Shown: positions 12,398-25,169 of the stretch, in pieces | How the letters are laid out: every line of letters starts with the position of its first letter | Position numbering within the stretch: position 1 is the first letter of the stretch | Origin: Rhyacophila brunnea | Lineage: Eukaryota; Arthropoda; Insecta; Trichoptera; Rhyacophilidae | NCBI GenBank assembly: GCA_022495005.1 | Contig: JAGYXB010000508.1 | Span: 1,116,001 to 1,180,000, forward strand | DNA length: 64,000 bases | Direction: 5' to 3' | Program-made: the position numbers and the translations under genes | Notes under the pieces: model-generated | Told to the model about the DNA's origin: nothing | The model's database searches: none | What the model saw: only the letters and a program-made list of their open reading frames with translations

Positions 12398-15300
12398 ATG
12401 TCTACATAAAATAGTTGTTTTCAATTTATTATATTTTTTTTATAAACTAAATATTTGATTAGCATTAATATTAATTTAAATTGAAAACTTTGTTTTCAGC
12501 ATGACGTATATTTTGAAGCCAATATTAAGTCTAGGATTTGATATTTACAACTATTATTTTTTAAATTGAATTTATATCTGGCCGAACCTCGATTTTTATA
12601 CAAATTTTGAATTAAAATAGCCGAAAGTATACTTTTGATGGTTTTGGAGTTTATTGAATCTATATTTATATCATACGTATGGACACATCTTAATAATATA
12701 TTTTGTTGTATAGAAAATTGACACCAAATATCTGAAAATTAAATGAAAGAGATAATGTTGTTACTGTAGACAAAAGAGTCTAATCGCTGTTTAATGAGTA
12801 CAGATTAAGTTTAATGATCAATTATTTAAAACAGGTCCTTGCGGATAAACAAAAGTTTCGAAAACTCTCTTAATAGTATGAGGTTACCGAAAAACATTGT
12901 AGTTGGATAAAAGAAACTTTGTCTAAGTTTAGAAACTAATTCCTAAAGAAAAGTGACGAATACTTTGCGGTATAAGACCTCACTGATAAATAATTACGAG
13001 GAGAAACGAGTTTAAGTAAGACCCATCTGGGTTGTTTGTTTAATTTAAATTGGTGGAACTTTTTGGACGCTTAGTAAGAAGGATCATTATTTGAAAGCTG
13101 ACGAGATGCGATTAAATAAATTGAAACCGGACACGGAAGAATAAATTAATTTCGGAAACGGAATAATGGTATCTTATAAATCAGACACCAGTCGTTGTTC
13201 CTTTTTAAGTTTAATTGAATACAAATGAAATCCACACTAAGATATATTATGTATGAAACGAATTTACAACCTATTCTTTTTATAAACAAACTTATTTTAA
13301 TTCAAAATAATATATTTATAAGATTATACTTCCCGTAACTCAATATACACGTCTGAAAAATTAGAAATTATCTATAATATTTATGACATCAATATTTAAT
13401 TAGTTAGTAGAAAAACGATTATTCAAATTGTCGAAAATTAAACTTTTTTAAAAGGTAAATAATATATAGATAATATTATACGACTATGTTAAATATATAG
13501 AAATAATAAAATAAAGTCAAATATATTATCAGTAGGTATATAATTATAACTACATATTATGTATATCATGAAATTATACCATGTATTGTTGTTTAATTTA
13601 ATAAAACGCAATTTTTTTGTTGTTGTAGTACTTATTCCACTTTTAATCAATAAATTAGGACCGGTTTCGTCTACTTCAGTGGGAAATTTTCAACTGAACA
13701 GTTAACAAAATAAAATAAATTATACTATGAATCGATAGTATTTATTTTGTCGTCAACAATAACAACATTTAGGTTTCAATGAAAATGGTCACATTTTTTA
13801 AAAGAAAATCAAATAATAGTAATTTTTAATATATATATTATTACAATAAAAGTATTTTTTATTATTTTTAAGCCTAAATATATGGAACACTTAAAATGTA
13901 AGGTTATTTTATTTAACTAAAAGCCAAAATGAATATAAAAAATATGCTCAATAAATTATTTCTATATTCAAAAATGTTGTATCAATAATTCTTCGAAACC
14001 CATCAATATAATATAAGTAAGTTCAAGTATATTCTAAGAAAAATAAAAAACTTTTTCAAAAAAAAAAAATGTCTTAAGACTTTTTCATAATAGGTTTCCG
14101 ATAAAAGGTAGTTATTTTATAATTGCTATTTCGTGTAGCAGGAATGCTTTGATGGGACGAAAAAAACACAAATGAATTTGATACTGATGGAATTGTAACG
14201 TGAATTCAAACGAAATAATTAGCTTTGTTTTTTCAAAATTCCTTCTAATAACCGAGAAATTTGAAATCAGTTGGATTTCTTTTGTTTTTTAAATTTAATT
14301 TCAGAAAATCTTTTATGAGGTGGGAATTTTCACTCACCGTAAAAATATAAAACTTACGTCTCTTTAAGAATAATATTGTTTGGATGAATTATTCAATAGC
14401 CGTGTATAATTTTTTGAATGAATAACATATTTATACTTAATTTAAAATGAATGAATAACATATTTATACTTAATTAACTATATTATTGAAATATTAATTT
14501 TAGATTACCTACTAGTAAAAAGATTTAAATAATTATCTCAAAAAATATCTATACCTATATTTTTATTGCAGAGAAGAGATTTTTTCTCTAACAATAAGAA
14601 TATAAAAAACACTAACAAAAAAAAAACATCCGAAGAGTTTAACCATCTATTGTTTTCAAGAAAAATGCTTTTTATTAAATAATACAGAAATGTAATCAGT
14701 GTTTTCAAGACTGTAAGTACAAAAAGTAATCTCACCAGATGCCCTTCCTTGTGCAGTAGAAAGAGATAAGAAGTTGTGCATTAACCAATTACGCTAAAAG
14801 CCTGCCTCGGTTGAAGTTGCATCAGCAAATTATTTTCATAAGCTGCCAATCTGGAACAAAAAAGAAAATTTCTGAGCATATTTAAGATTATACTTTTCAT
14901 TATTTAATTTATTTTACGGATATACAGTTAGTTATAAATCAACAATAAAATATAAGATAATAAATACAATAACGATTTATATACTACGTACTAATATTTA
15001 CTTGAATTTAATTTATCGAAAAATTTTTGAAAAGAATAAAGGGTGAAAGATTTTTTTTTATTAAAGTTTAAATAAAATTGTACCGCACTGAAACTTTCTA
15101 CTATAAGAAAGTAATAGAATAAACGTAAAGCCTTTAAACGGACAGAAAATGTCCTAACTAACTGTTCAATAGATGTGAGAATTCCGATATGTAAATTATT
15201 TAAGTAGGTAAGTATTTCTCCCAGAGCGCTAGAACGTTGCGTAATATATTAAAAAAGGGACAAGGGTCCTTTACGGTCACAGGGAAACGCGTTGTCATTC

Positions 15301-16837
15301 TTTGACTAAACTTACAACGTGCTATGAAATTTAAACTTACGACCTTTTTGCGTCGGATTTTGTATTGTAGTATTGAAATTTAAACAAATTAATTAAGGAA
15401 ATTACATTTATTTTAGCAGCGTCTGCAGTATTCGATTTTATTACTACCAATTGAATTAATGTTGTAGGTACTTAAGTTATTAGGTCCTGCCCCGGATTCG
15501 TAAACCTCTACGTCTTTCAGCATTCTAGGTATCAGTCAGATCACTTAATCATTTAATCTGTATAATAACTGCTTCAACTTCTATCGGGCCTTTCGTAAAA
15601 TATCTATTGAACTGTGGAATAGCATATCTCTATCACATTCAGCACTTGACTTGACATCGTTAAAGATGATTGGGCTAAGTGTAAATACGTATTTTCTATA
15701 TATATGTACATATATTCAATTTGACGTTGTTTTGTTTTGTATCTGTTGTAGTATGCATTTAATTTACGTTCAATATTTTGTATGAGAATAATAAAAAAAA
15801 CTACAAACGAAACATGTAATCAAATGGTAGAGAACGTGAAAGAGAAAAAACGTCAGAAAGTTATATTTTTGTCGCAGAAAATTCATAAATAAAATTACAG
15901 ATACGATTATTAAATTATCTATTTAAAGTTCGTAACAAAAAGTTTTGCTTAAATACTCAATTTCACATTGAGAGAGACATTTCACGAACTCGGCACGAAT
16001 TTATAAATTCTCATATTAAATGTTCTATTTAGTTTCAGCAGTGTTTGACATTTTGACATTTTGTTTCAAACTGTCCGGTAGATGTACTCGCCAGACCCAT
16101 TCACGACTATTTTCAATGACTTCCATTGGCCTAAAGGTGGCCCTTTCTTAGTTTCTACTCACACTGCCCATTCAGGCACAAAGTTTTCGTGTTGTTTTGA
16201 TATCAAACTACTCCTACTCATCGTGTAAGAGAAGGTCTTTTGTTAATCCGTTTGAGAATTCTCCCTCTGCTATTTGTCAAACAAGTTTTATTTCTCTACA
16301 CGTCTTGCCGACAAGTCTTAGAAATTATTTTGTCCTAAACATGTATAATAATAATATATATCCTTCAAAATAACAGTAAAAATTGTGGTTTAACTTAGAT
16401 TTATCTTGTGTTATCTTTAACTTTTTAAAGCTAAAAAAAAACGTTATAAAATTATATTTTCCTATTGAGTGGCATGTCGAGAATCTAACCTCAAATTGTA
16501 TAATTTGGACCCTTTTTGATTTACATAATATAGACACTAAAAATAATTTCTAAGCCACAATACATCTAATTTCATATAACAATATAGTGAACTTTCATAA
16601 TTACTAGTTATTTTTTGTGGATAATTAGTCGCTATCGAGTTATTTGATGATATGTGTCATTTTTTGAAAAAATGTTTTCCAAAAAAATCGCAGGTAAAAA
16701 TAATTGTTTTTGTTTTCATTCAAACTGTAATAACTTTTTGAAATACATATCTCAGAATGAAATAAAATAGTTATGGAATGTTATATGTATAAGTAGAAGC
16801 CTATATTGCAAAACAATTTTTTTTTTATTGTCTGAGT
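12398..16837. other. AT-rich DNA, no gene seen
   Basis: No supportable gene. The frames at 14538-14735 and 16325-16537 (minus) are low-complexity, AT-driven translations. A slightly less AT-rich patch at about 16070-16260 has a 47-codon frame on the plus strand that I cannot assign. Confidence 0.5.
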
Positions 16838-17546
16838 ATGGAAAATGGGAGAAGCGGAAGTTTTAGTGCGAAAGACCTTGAAGACATGGGTGAAGACGCA
16901 TTCCTGAGATTATTTGAAGGAATTACAGAATACCAAGCTGTGTTGGATAATGAAAAAAAAACCTATTACACATCTTCACTTTAGAAACAAGTTGGCTGAT
17001 CAGCTGATAGGATCTTTTACTTCACGAAAATGGGTTGGTCGACCTCCATTTCCTGACGATATCAATTCAAATCATTATCCCGAAAAATGTACACTTCGTA
17101 GATGTGGTTATTGCAGCACTACGCTGAAAGTGATATAAAGCTCAGTAACAAATTGCAAAGTATCCCTTCGCATACCGTGTTTTATGCCGTGTTATATATC
17201 TGAACAAAAGAAAAAGCCAACAAGACCTTAGAAATGTTTGTTATTTTGAGAAACTTCTATAAAATTAATAAAGTAATTATTATTGTTACAGAAATAAATG
17301 AAATTATAATTTCTTCCTAAAAAACCTGTGTTTTTATTATTAAAAAAAAATCCGAGAACAATTTTTTTTTTACCTACATGGACACCGGTCAGAAAACTGA
17401 CCGCTGGGAAATCGATAATTACGAAAAAACTATATTTTTCAAAAAAAAAAAATATTTTTTCTGTTCATCAAAATGAATATAGAATACACAAAAAAAATAA
17501 TTAAGCACATATCTTTGAAAAAAAAAGTTGTCCTATAAAGGGTTAA
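16838..17546 (+). pseudogene. piggyBac-like transposase relic with right terminus
   Basis: This is a dead piggyBac-family DNA transposon fragment. The frame at about 16914-17138 reads HLHFRNKLADQLIGSF, then SRKWVGRPP, then NHYPEKC, RRCGYCSTT. That matches the C-terminal tail and start of the cysteine-rich zinc-binding domain of piggyBac transposases, where the basic GRP motif precedes the HxPE and RCxxC motifs. A frameshift follows, and the next piece (SNKLQSIP, HTVFYAVLYI) continues the domain with some expected cysteines replaced. An upstream frame from ATG at 16838 (MENGRSGSFSAKDLEDMGED) joins the tail directly with no catalytic DDD core between them, which suggests an internal deletion (inference). 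The right end at 17527-17546 reads, on the minus strand, TTAACCCTTTATAGGACAAC, a piggyBac-type terminal inverted repeat with the TTAA target. A subterminal hairpin, CGGTCAG-AAAA-CTGACCG, lies at 17386-17403. I did not find the left terminus. Confidence 0.8.
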
Positions 17547-17775
17547 AAAAATGTTAATAGTTGGTAAAATTCTATATCAAATTCTAAATTCATCATTAAA
17601 ATAATACCTAGGTACGTATTTTTATTTATTATTTCAACTTTTAATATAATATTGTGTCGCATTGTGGGTTTTGACGAAAATACGCAACAATATTAATATG
17701 AATATGCATAATATACATAAATAAATAAATATACATAATATAAAAATATACATACAATATTAAATGTTACGATTT

Positions 17776-17810
<35 letters not shown>

Positions 17811-18704
17811 ATATATAGAATCAATCAGTTCTACACACTAAAAACTTATAAATTAATTTATATGTGAAAAAATAATAATATTTAAAAACAATAATTTTCA
17901 TTGTAATTGTATCGTCTAATGATTTGAATTTATTTCTGGTTGATTTAAAGTTTGTATAATTCTATCTCAGTGTTTTTTTGTGTCCTGGGTCCACACTATG
18001 CATAACCAAGGGTAATTATTTCAGAGTGCGTAGTGCTCGAAGATGCCGAAGGCCGAAGACTGGGTCGCAAAAATACTCAAAAGAAATATTACCAAACATA
18101 AAGCAATTAGAAATATAAATATCATTTACTGGGTAGATACTATCGTTCATGGTAATTTATGAGCTATTGAAACCTAAGTACATGACAATAATTATTGCTA
18201 ATAAAGACTTCAGGAATAAGATAATTTTGCTCAAGGTAATAGCAAAATTGTTGCGTGTATGATATTTTATGGAAAATAATATGCTGACTGTGCTGCAATT
18301 TAACCATTCTCAAAAGTTTTCTAGAAAATAAGTTTTTCTTCTTTTGGCGCCAAAGTATCATTATATCGTTCATGGAAAGCTCAATAATTACAGTGCATAC
18401 CTATTTGATATTAAAATAATACACATCTTAATTTTTGTCGGTATTAGTTCTGAATAATTAAGCCTATTGAATTATGTGGTTTAAGATGTCATAATCAGTA
18501 ATTGTATTCTTCTATGAGGGTCTTAAAATAGGTCAAAATGTAAAAAGTTTTAGTTGCAATATTTTCTGGAATGAAAAAAATGCAACAGCTCAAACGTTTA
18601 TAGGAGGCACGTCCTAGCCAAAAAAGGGTAATTGTTTATTACAACTTAATAACAATAACTTAGAGTTTAAAATATTGAAGTTAATCAATACTTATCTAAA
18701 AATA
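17547..18704. other. AT-rich DNA, no gene seen; (AT)n at 17781-17812
   Basis: No gene recognised. It contains an (AT)n microsatellite at about 17781-17812. Confidence 0.5.
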
Positions 18705-18804
18705 TTAACCGGTTAAGTGCCCAAAGCGTCTTTGGACGCCCTAATTACACCAATTCTTATGTTAATTACTATCAATTAACTAATTGCGGCATAGAAAGGA
18801 TTAA
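18705..18804. mobile_element. Possible TTAA-flanked MITE (~90 bp)
   Basis: A short segment is bracketed by TTAA at 18705-18708 or 18713-18716 on the left and at 18801-18804 on the right. Its left part has the hairpin CCAAAG-CGT-CTTTGG. Its right end on the minus strand reads TTAATCCTTTCTATGCCGC, resembling piggyBac-type ends such as the one at 17546. The terminal inverted repeats are weak and TTAA is common in AT-rich DNA, so this is tentative. Confidence 0.35.
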
Positions 18805-19248
18805 AAAGCTTTTTTAAAACCTATAATTGATAAAAAAAAATTCATCTTACACCACGTATTATTTTATTGTAAAACTAAATTATTTAAAGATTTTAAAATC
18901 TTTAAATCAATAGTTCATAGTTTTAATGTATTTTATATTTATTTAAAAACAACTTGAAATTCTTAAATTATTGTTTAAAAAGTACTGATAATATTACAAC
19001 TAGGGATTCCAATCCCGGGATCCCGAACTATTTTCGATACCCATGAATCCCGGGATTGGTAGACATAATCCCGAAACTTTCGGGATTGAGTTTTTTTTAA
19101 TCAATTTTTATGGAAAATAAAATAAAAACGAAAATATAACAGAAAAAATACTTTTAATAACACACAAATACATTAGAAATAAACTGAGTTTAAATTAAGT
19201 TTGATTTATTATTACCCATGTGTTGCCAATTCATTTTATTTTTTCACA

Positions 19249-21063
19249 TCTAATATATAAAAATTAATATTTCTTTGTTTGTTTGTTTGTTCGTATTTTA
19301 TGCGCTGCCATACCGTTTATCCGATTGCGATAAAACTTTGTCAACTTATTGCTTGCACTTGCGCGAAGAGTATAGGCTATACTAATATATAAAATGAATG
19401 TCTGTCTGTCTGTATGTCTGTCTGTCTGTATGTCTGTCTGTCTGTCCCGTATGCGTTCCTGTACCATTCATCCGATTGCAATGAAATTTTGGTAAGTGGT
19501 TGTATACACACCCATCAAGGTTTCTGAATTAGAAAAATCATCATCTTCTTCTTATTTTTCATTCTATTTTCTTTTATTCGTATGGTTCCTATACCATTCA
19601 TCAGATTGCGATGAAACTTTCATCAGTTGTGGTAACACCCGTAAAGGTTTTTGAATTAGTACAACCATCTTCTTCTTCTTATTATTCATTATATCTTCTT
19701 TTATTCGTATGGTCCCTACATCATTCATCCGATTGCGATGAAACTTTTGTCAGTGGTTGTGCCAACACCCGCAAAGGTTTCTGAATTTTTTACAACCATC
19801 TTCTTCTTTATTCTATCTTTTTTTTCGTATGGTTCCTATAACATTCATCCGATTGCGATGAAACCTTAATCAGTTGTTGTGGTAACACCCGCAAAGGTTT
19901 CTGAATTAGTACAACCATCTTCTTTTTCTTCTTCTATTCTATCTTATTTTAATCTATCTTCTTCTATTCGTATGCGTTCCTATTCCATTCATCCGATTGC
20001 AATAAAACTTTCGTCAGTAATTGTGCCAACACCCGCGAAGGTTTCTAGATTAGTACAACTATCTTCTTCTTCTATTCTATCTTCTTCTATTTGTATGCGT
20101 TCCTATACCATTCATCCGATCGCAATGAAATTTTGATCAAGTGTTGTGCTCACGCCCGCAAAGGTTTATGAATTGATACAACTATTTTCTTCTTCTTTTT
20201 CTTCTATTCTATCGTATGCGTTCTTATACTATTCATCCGATTGCGATGACATTTTGACCAGTTGTTGTGCGCACGCCCGCAAAGGTTTTTGAATCAGTAC
20301 AACCGTCTTCTTCTTCTATTCTATATTATTCTATTCATATGCGTTCCTATTCCATTCATCCGATTGCAATAAAACTGTCGTCAGTAATTTTGCCAACACC
20401 CGCGAAGGTTTTTGAATTAGTACAACAATCTTCTTCTTCTACTCTACCTTCTTCTATTCGTATGCGTTCCTATACCATTTATCCGATTGCAATGAAATTT
20501 TGATCAAGTGTTGTGCTTACGCCCGCAAAGGTTTATGAATTGATACAACCATTTCGTCTTCTTTTTCATCTATTCTATCTTCTTCTATTCGTATGGGTTT
20601 CTATACCGTTCATCCGTTTGCAATGAAAATTTGGTGAGTTGTCGTGCGCATGCCCACAAAGATTTCTGAATAAGAAAATCATTATCTTCTTCTATTTGTA
20701 TGCGTTCCTATATCATTCATCCGATTGCGATAAAACTTTTTTTAGTTGTTGTGCGCACACCTGCGAATGTTTCTAAATTAGTGTTATATAAAATGCAAAG
20801 TTTGTTGTTTGTTTGTTCCATCCAATTTTGGTTTTTTTACTGCATATTAATAACATTAATAACGTTTGCATATTTTGGATTCGATTTTAATTTAGTGTTC
20901 TTTTGTTTGACCTTTACTCCTTTTAGAATTATTTTCATATTGCCATATTATATTACACAGGTATTTTAATATTAAAAAAAGAATTACCTCTTATTTTTTT
21001 TTAAATATCTAAGATAAATATAACCACAAAGCGACCCTGTGCAAAGCCGGGTACCTTAGCTAG
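19249..21063 (+). mobile_element. Non-autonomous Helitron 1 inside the hAT element
   Basis: The element starts TCTAATATATAAAA and ends CTAG (21060-21063), preceded by the ACCC...GGGT hairpin at 21034-21052, as Helitrons end with a short hairpin followed by CTRR. It sits exactly between A and T with no target duplication, as Helitrons do. The empty site in the other hAT copy (near 58790, plus strand ATTTATGTG, i.e. CACA/TAAAT on the hAT strand) confirms both borders to the base. It is 1815 bp, with no Rep/helicase frame. Its centre is a tandem array of about 11 units (19465-20760). A TCTG microsatellite lies at 19396-19446. A second AATATATAAAATGAATG start-like sequence at about 19384 suggests a composite 5' end. 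Confidence 0.93.
19455..20780. repeat. Tandem array of ~107-145-bp units in Helitron 1
   Basis: About 11 degenerate units, each with TATGCGTTCCTATACCATTC, ATCCGATTGCGATGAAAC, a CACCCGCAAAGGTTTCTGAA segment and a TTCTTCTTC-rich spacer. The anchor word CATTCATCCGATTG starts near 19465, 19597, 19720, 19840, 19985, 20110, 20232, 20351, 20476, 20607 and 20714. The apparent open frames across it are repeat artefacts. The pyrimidine-rich spacer varies in length between units. Confidence 0.93.
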
Positions 21064-21739
21064 TAAATTAATAAAAATGAGAAAGATTAAAAAAAACAAT
21101 GCTTCGCACTTTTAACAAAGTGATTCCACCATGTTTTTAAATGCATTTGTCATTTTTTTTTAATTTTAATTGAACTCGTATTTGTTATCTTTTCATAAAT
21201 AAATAAAACTGTTTTACTTTCACATTATTATTTATACATATTACAATATTATTTACTCCATTAAACCTATGTATTTCCAAGATTTAACGTACACAATATT
21301 AACGATAAATGTCTTAAATAGTATAAATTATACAAAATTTATTTTTGATTGATTTTATCAACGTTATTTGTATATATAGAAATTTTATATTAATCATTGA
21401 AAAAAATGCCAATCCCGGGATCGTCAAATCGTAATCCCGGGATCATATTTTGGCTCGGGATTGGATTCACTAATTACAACGTAAGTCTACTAAGTATAAT
21501 TATAGATAATATTTTATTATAGATACATATAATAGATTTAATGATAAGTACCTATTTAAAAAAAATATTATGCCTGATGTTATGTACAGGTACATAATAA
21601 TTTATATTAATTTACGTAGGTACTGGTAGAAATAATAATTCTCTCAATTTACTGGCTCAAAAGCAATGAATATGATGATATTTCATAGAAATTTCCACAA
21701 TAAACAATATTTTGAACGATATTATATATATACACAACA

Positions 21740-22065
21740 ACACATTAGTGTTTTGGGCAAATTCACATCTATCGCACAGTAGTGATTCGAAAAGGCTATG
21801 CAGGCGGCTCTCTTTGCTCAGACAATTTAGCGAGGCATTGTCATCCAGCCTGAGGGCGATCTGGCATCCAACAATGATCGACTATTCCCGGGGGATGTTT
21901 TCCCACCTCTGAAAGGCTCCGTTGGTTGCCCGACAAGTTTCTCCCTTTGTGAGGGCTTACGCAGATCACCTCTTTTTATCAATTCCTAACACCCTTCTTC
22001 GTCTTTCGGAACGTGCAAAACTTTTAGCGCTGGAAATCTTATCTCGGATTTTCATTTTCACTTAA
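21740..22065 (+). pseudogene. Non-LTR reverse-transcriptase relic (YADD-type)
   Basis: This is a GC-rich patch in AT-rich DNA. In one plus-strand frame, after a stop at 21911, the translation reads VSPFVRAYADHLFLSIP and continues LSERAKLLALEILSR to a stop at 22063-22065. This matches the YADD box and following helix of non-LTR reverse transcriptases, where an ...ERA...ALE...LSRW segment follows YADDL, especially in the R1 clade. The second catalytic aspartate is replaced (YADH). The upstream part of the frame (from about 21740) is too degraded to place. It shows no nucleotide identity obvious to me with the intact R1-type element at 32.8 kb, and is clearly older. Confidence 0.5.
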
Positions 22066-24163
22066 TCGGATTCGCGTTATATATTTGAATTGCAAACGTC
22101 GAAGTGGTAATTTTTTTTATTATGAGAAAACCGAATTGTTCGAAACTAATTCGGGATCTAATTTTCAAACGAATTTCGTATGAATTTGAGATAGCATTTG
22201 TAAAGTTGATATTTATGTTACCATTTTCATATGTGAATGAAATAATACGTTCAATAAAATATAAATTGAGAGTAATTTTTATAAGTAGGCATTTAATACA
22301 ATTTTACATATTGATAGTTGATATGTGTACGTTTATTTATTAAATTAATGACATACATATAAATCCATGCACACCTAATATGAAGAGTCATATCGCCGAT
22401 TTCATACATATTTAAAATAAATGAATAATAAAACCAACTATATAAAATAAAGAAACGCTAAAACTTACTTGATATGCAAGAGTAATACATAAATGTATGA
22501 ATGAATGTTGTAAATGAATGTGAATAAAGTGAGTGAATGGAAAGAAATTAAATTCTTATGATTGTTTTTGTTATTATAATATATAATAATACACATAATA
22601 ATATATAAACATATTTTCAAAAGAATAGAAAAGTTTGTATAGTGACAAAAACAAAATTACCTATACATTTTGTATCTTTGAAATTAATTACCATAATACA
22701 CAATATTATATTTATATCGTCTATCCATATTTTTTACACGGAGCGCAATTTTTAAAGTATTGGATATTGGAAAATAGTTTTTAGATAAACATTGATACGA
22801 TGTAATTTCATGTGTAATTTGAATACAATTGAAAATATTTTATTACTGCAATATGTAAAAATAAATTAAATCGCAACGGCTAAGAGTGTAATGTGGCAAC
22901 AGGAATACATATTATGGAAAAACGGTTTTATTTTAACGTTGACTTAATTTATTCTTATCGTCCAAGGTATGGGATAAACATAAAAATTTTAGCGGAAATA
23001 TATACCATACTATCAGTGGATTAAAACGAATGTAAGATATTGTGGTATTGGAAAAGAATCATACCATGGACTTTCAAGCTTACCAACAAATTTAATAAAC
23101 CTTTTCAGAGGTAAGGATAAAATACAGATTCATAATGACCTGTCTGGGACTAACTATTAGTTCTTTATGCATATGACTCGGTTTGACAGCATAAAACTAC
23201 TGAAACTAATAATTGGCAGTGCATTGATAAAATAGGAAGATAAAGTACACAAGTAGGACACAATAAAATATGAAGAGTAAGACGGGGTCGTTATTGGCAT
23301 AGGCGTAGATAAATCCACGAGAATCGTAAGCAGAATGGAGATTGTTCACCACACTCACCAATAATGAGTCAATGACTAAGGAAAAATTGTAAAGTAACTG
23401 TTTTCATTCTTATTTTCTAATAATTTTATACTATTACAAAGAAAAAAGTTATCCACGTTATTTTTCCTTCATATTTTCTTCTTTAGTAATAACAGCCGAA
23501 AAGCGATGTAACGTTTATTTTTTTCTTAATATTCTTTTGAAACTGCTTATTGAAAGGAAAACTTTCTTCTAGGCGATCTGATAAAACGTTTCCGAAATAA
23601 TTTTATAGATCAGAAGTAGCAAATAACTCTTAATTGTTTTCTGAGGGCTGCGAATCAAGATTTACGGAGAAACACCTTAAACCTTACTAACAAAAGATTA
23701 GCGAAACTTTCAATCACAATTACCGTTTCCACTCACAGTGTGACTTAGTTAGTTTAGCTGCCGGATTTTTTTTATTGTAGACGGAATAAAGGTAAGCAAC
23801 TTAAGATTTCAGATAGATTTATCTAAATAACACAAAAGTAAAAGCCAAGAGAAAAATGTTAAGTTTAAGCATTCACTTAGATAATACCTTATACAAAACA
23901 TTGTGAATACAAATACAATACGCATAGTGAGTTTTTTTTTATATATACATATAGGTATGTAAGAATTTATTTCTGACTAATTGGTTAGCATTATGCAAAA
24001 AAAATCATTTCGTCACTTATTATAATATAATCTGCTCTATGAAAGTAATCTCCACTGCTATTTATTTACTGACAGCTCCAGAATGCTGCTTTTCTTTCTA
24101 AATTAATAGTCTAACTTCTCTTCTCGTCTAAGATTCTTCTTTCCATATATACAATACATAACA
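22066..24163. other. AT-rich DNA, no gene seen
   Basis: No gene or repeat boundary recognised. A 79-codon frame at 22104-22343 is of AT-driven composition with no recognisable motif. Confidence 0.5.
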
Positions 24164-24286
24164 TTAACTCATTCGCTGTTGACTAGATAATGAATTTTTA
24201 ATTACCACCTTAAAAATGCACGTTAATTACATCGATCGGCCACCCGGTCATTACGCGCCAGGTGCGTCTTTAGCGTTCAAAGTATT
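24164..24286 (+). mobile_element. TTAA-flanked MITE, copy 1
   Basis: About 115 bp between two TTAA sites, starting CTCATTCGCTG after the left TTAA and ending GCGTTCAAAGTA before the right TTAA (near 24283). It shares with 29767-29890 and 39152-39274 the internal blocks GCACGTTAATTACATCGATC and GGTCATTACGCGC. TTAA target duplication is characteristic of piggyBac-type (and Sola3) transposons. The two ends show only weak inverted similarity (CGCTG...GAC on both). A further AACTCATTCGCT word occurs at 24391-24402, so an additional partial copy may follow. Confidence 0.8.
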
Positions 24287-25169
24287 AAAAAACGAAAAAA
24301 AACAGAGCTTAACGGTTAAAGTATTCGCTTGGCAAGCTAAAGACGTACGTTTAAACTCTGTAACTATGCTACATTTTTAAATCTTATCTGAACTCATTCG
24401 CTCTTAAATAAAAATAATTTAATTCAGTGCTTTACATAAAATGTTGGAAATATATTTAATATTAATGTTATATTCATAATACGTTATTGATTGTACAGAC
24501 AAAATACGTGTACTTCTACTAATAAATTAAAATTAACGTCCTATTAAAAATATGAAAAAGTACCTACCATTTTATACAATATCCAAATTAGTTTATCAGT
24601 AAAAAAAATATAAAATTTGTCGTCGGAAATGATTAAGTATACTTACAAAAATAAATCATATTTTATTGTTCACCGGAACATGGAAATTATTTTATGTTCA
24701 ATTTGCTAATTATGAAATCCGATTTGATGTGCAAATGAATGTTTTAATTCGAATAATAATCGCGATTACACTGATTAAATAATAAATAACATCGTTTTTG
24801 AATGTTGAAAATATTGATATTGCCTGCGTTTTGTTATTAGAGTATTATTTTTATTGAAAACTGTCGACATTCGAAATGTCAAAACATTTTTTGATTTGAA
24901 AAAATATTATTTATGTTTTTAATTATATTTTATTAGATCTAAATCTTTTATTGAACAACGTTTCTTTTAAAATATCCTGGTCGACATTGCTTTTTTAGAG
25001 CAAAATTAAATATTTCATTAAAATGGTTTTCAACCAAAATAAACTACTGCTTGGCGTAAGTATATAATAATATTGCTATACTTATCGATTTTTTGAAAAC
25101 TTAAAGTATTGTGTTAGTGTTCTAAACTTATAAGATGGTCTAAATCGATTCGTGATAAAAATAAAAAAT
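24287..25169. other. AT-rich DNA, no gene seen
   Basis: No gene recognised apart from the partial MITE end word at 24391-24402. Confidence 0.5.

Larger units (their letters stand above)
19001..21472 (+). mobile_element. hAT non-autonomous element, split by a Helitron
   Basis: The ends are inverted: the left end is TAGGGATTCCAATCCCG and the right end on the minus strand is TAGTGAATCCAATCCCG. The element is flanked by an identical 8-bp duplication, ATTACAAC, at 18993-19000 and 21473-21480, the hAT hallmark. The subterminal zones are packed with AATCCCGGGAT/ATCCCGAAACTTTCGGGAT palindromic words, a common arrangement for transposase-binding sites. Without the inserted Helitron the element is about 657 bp and has no transposase frame. 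The copy at 58315-59013 is the same family in the opposite orientation. Confidence 0.92.
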
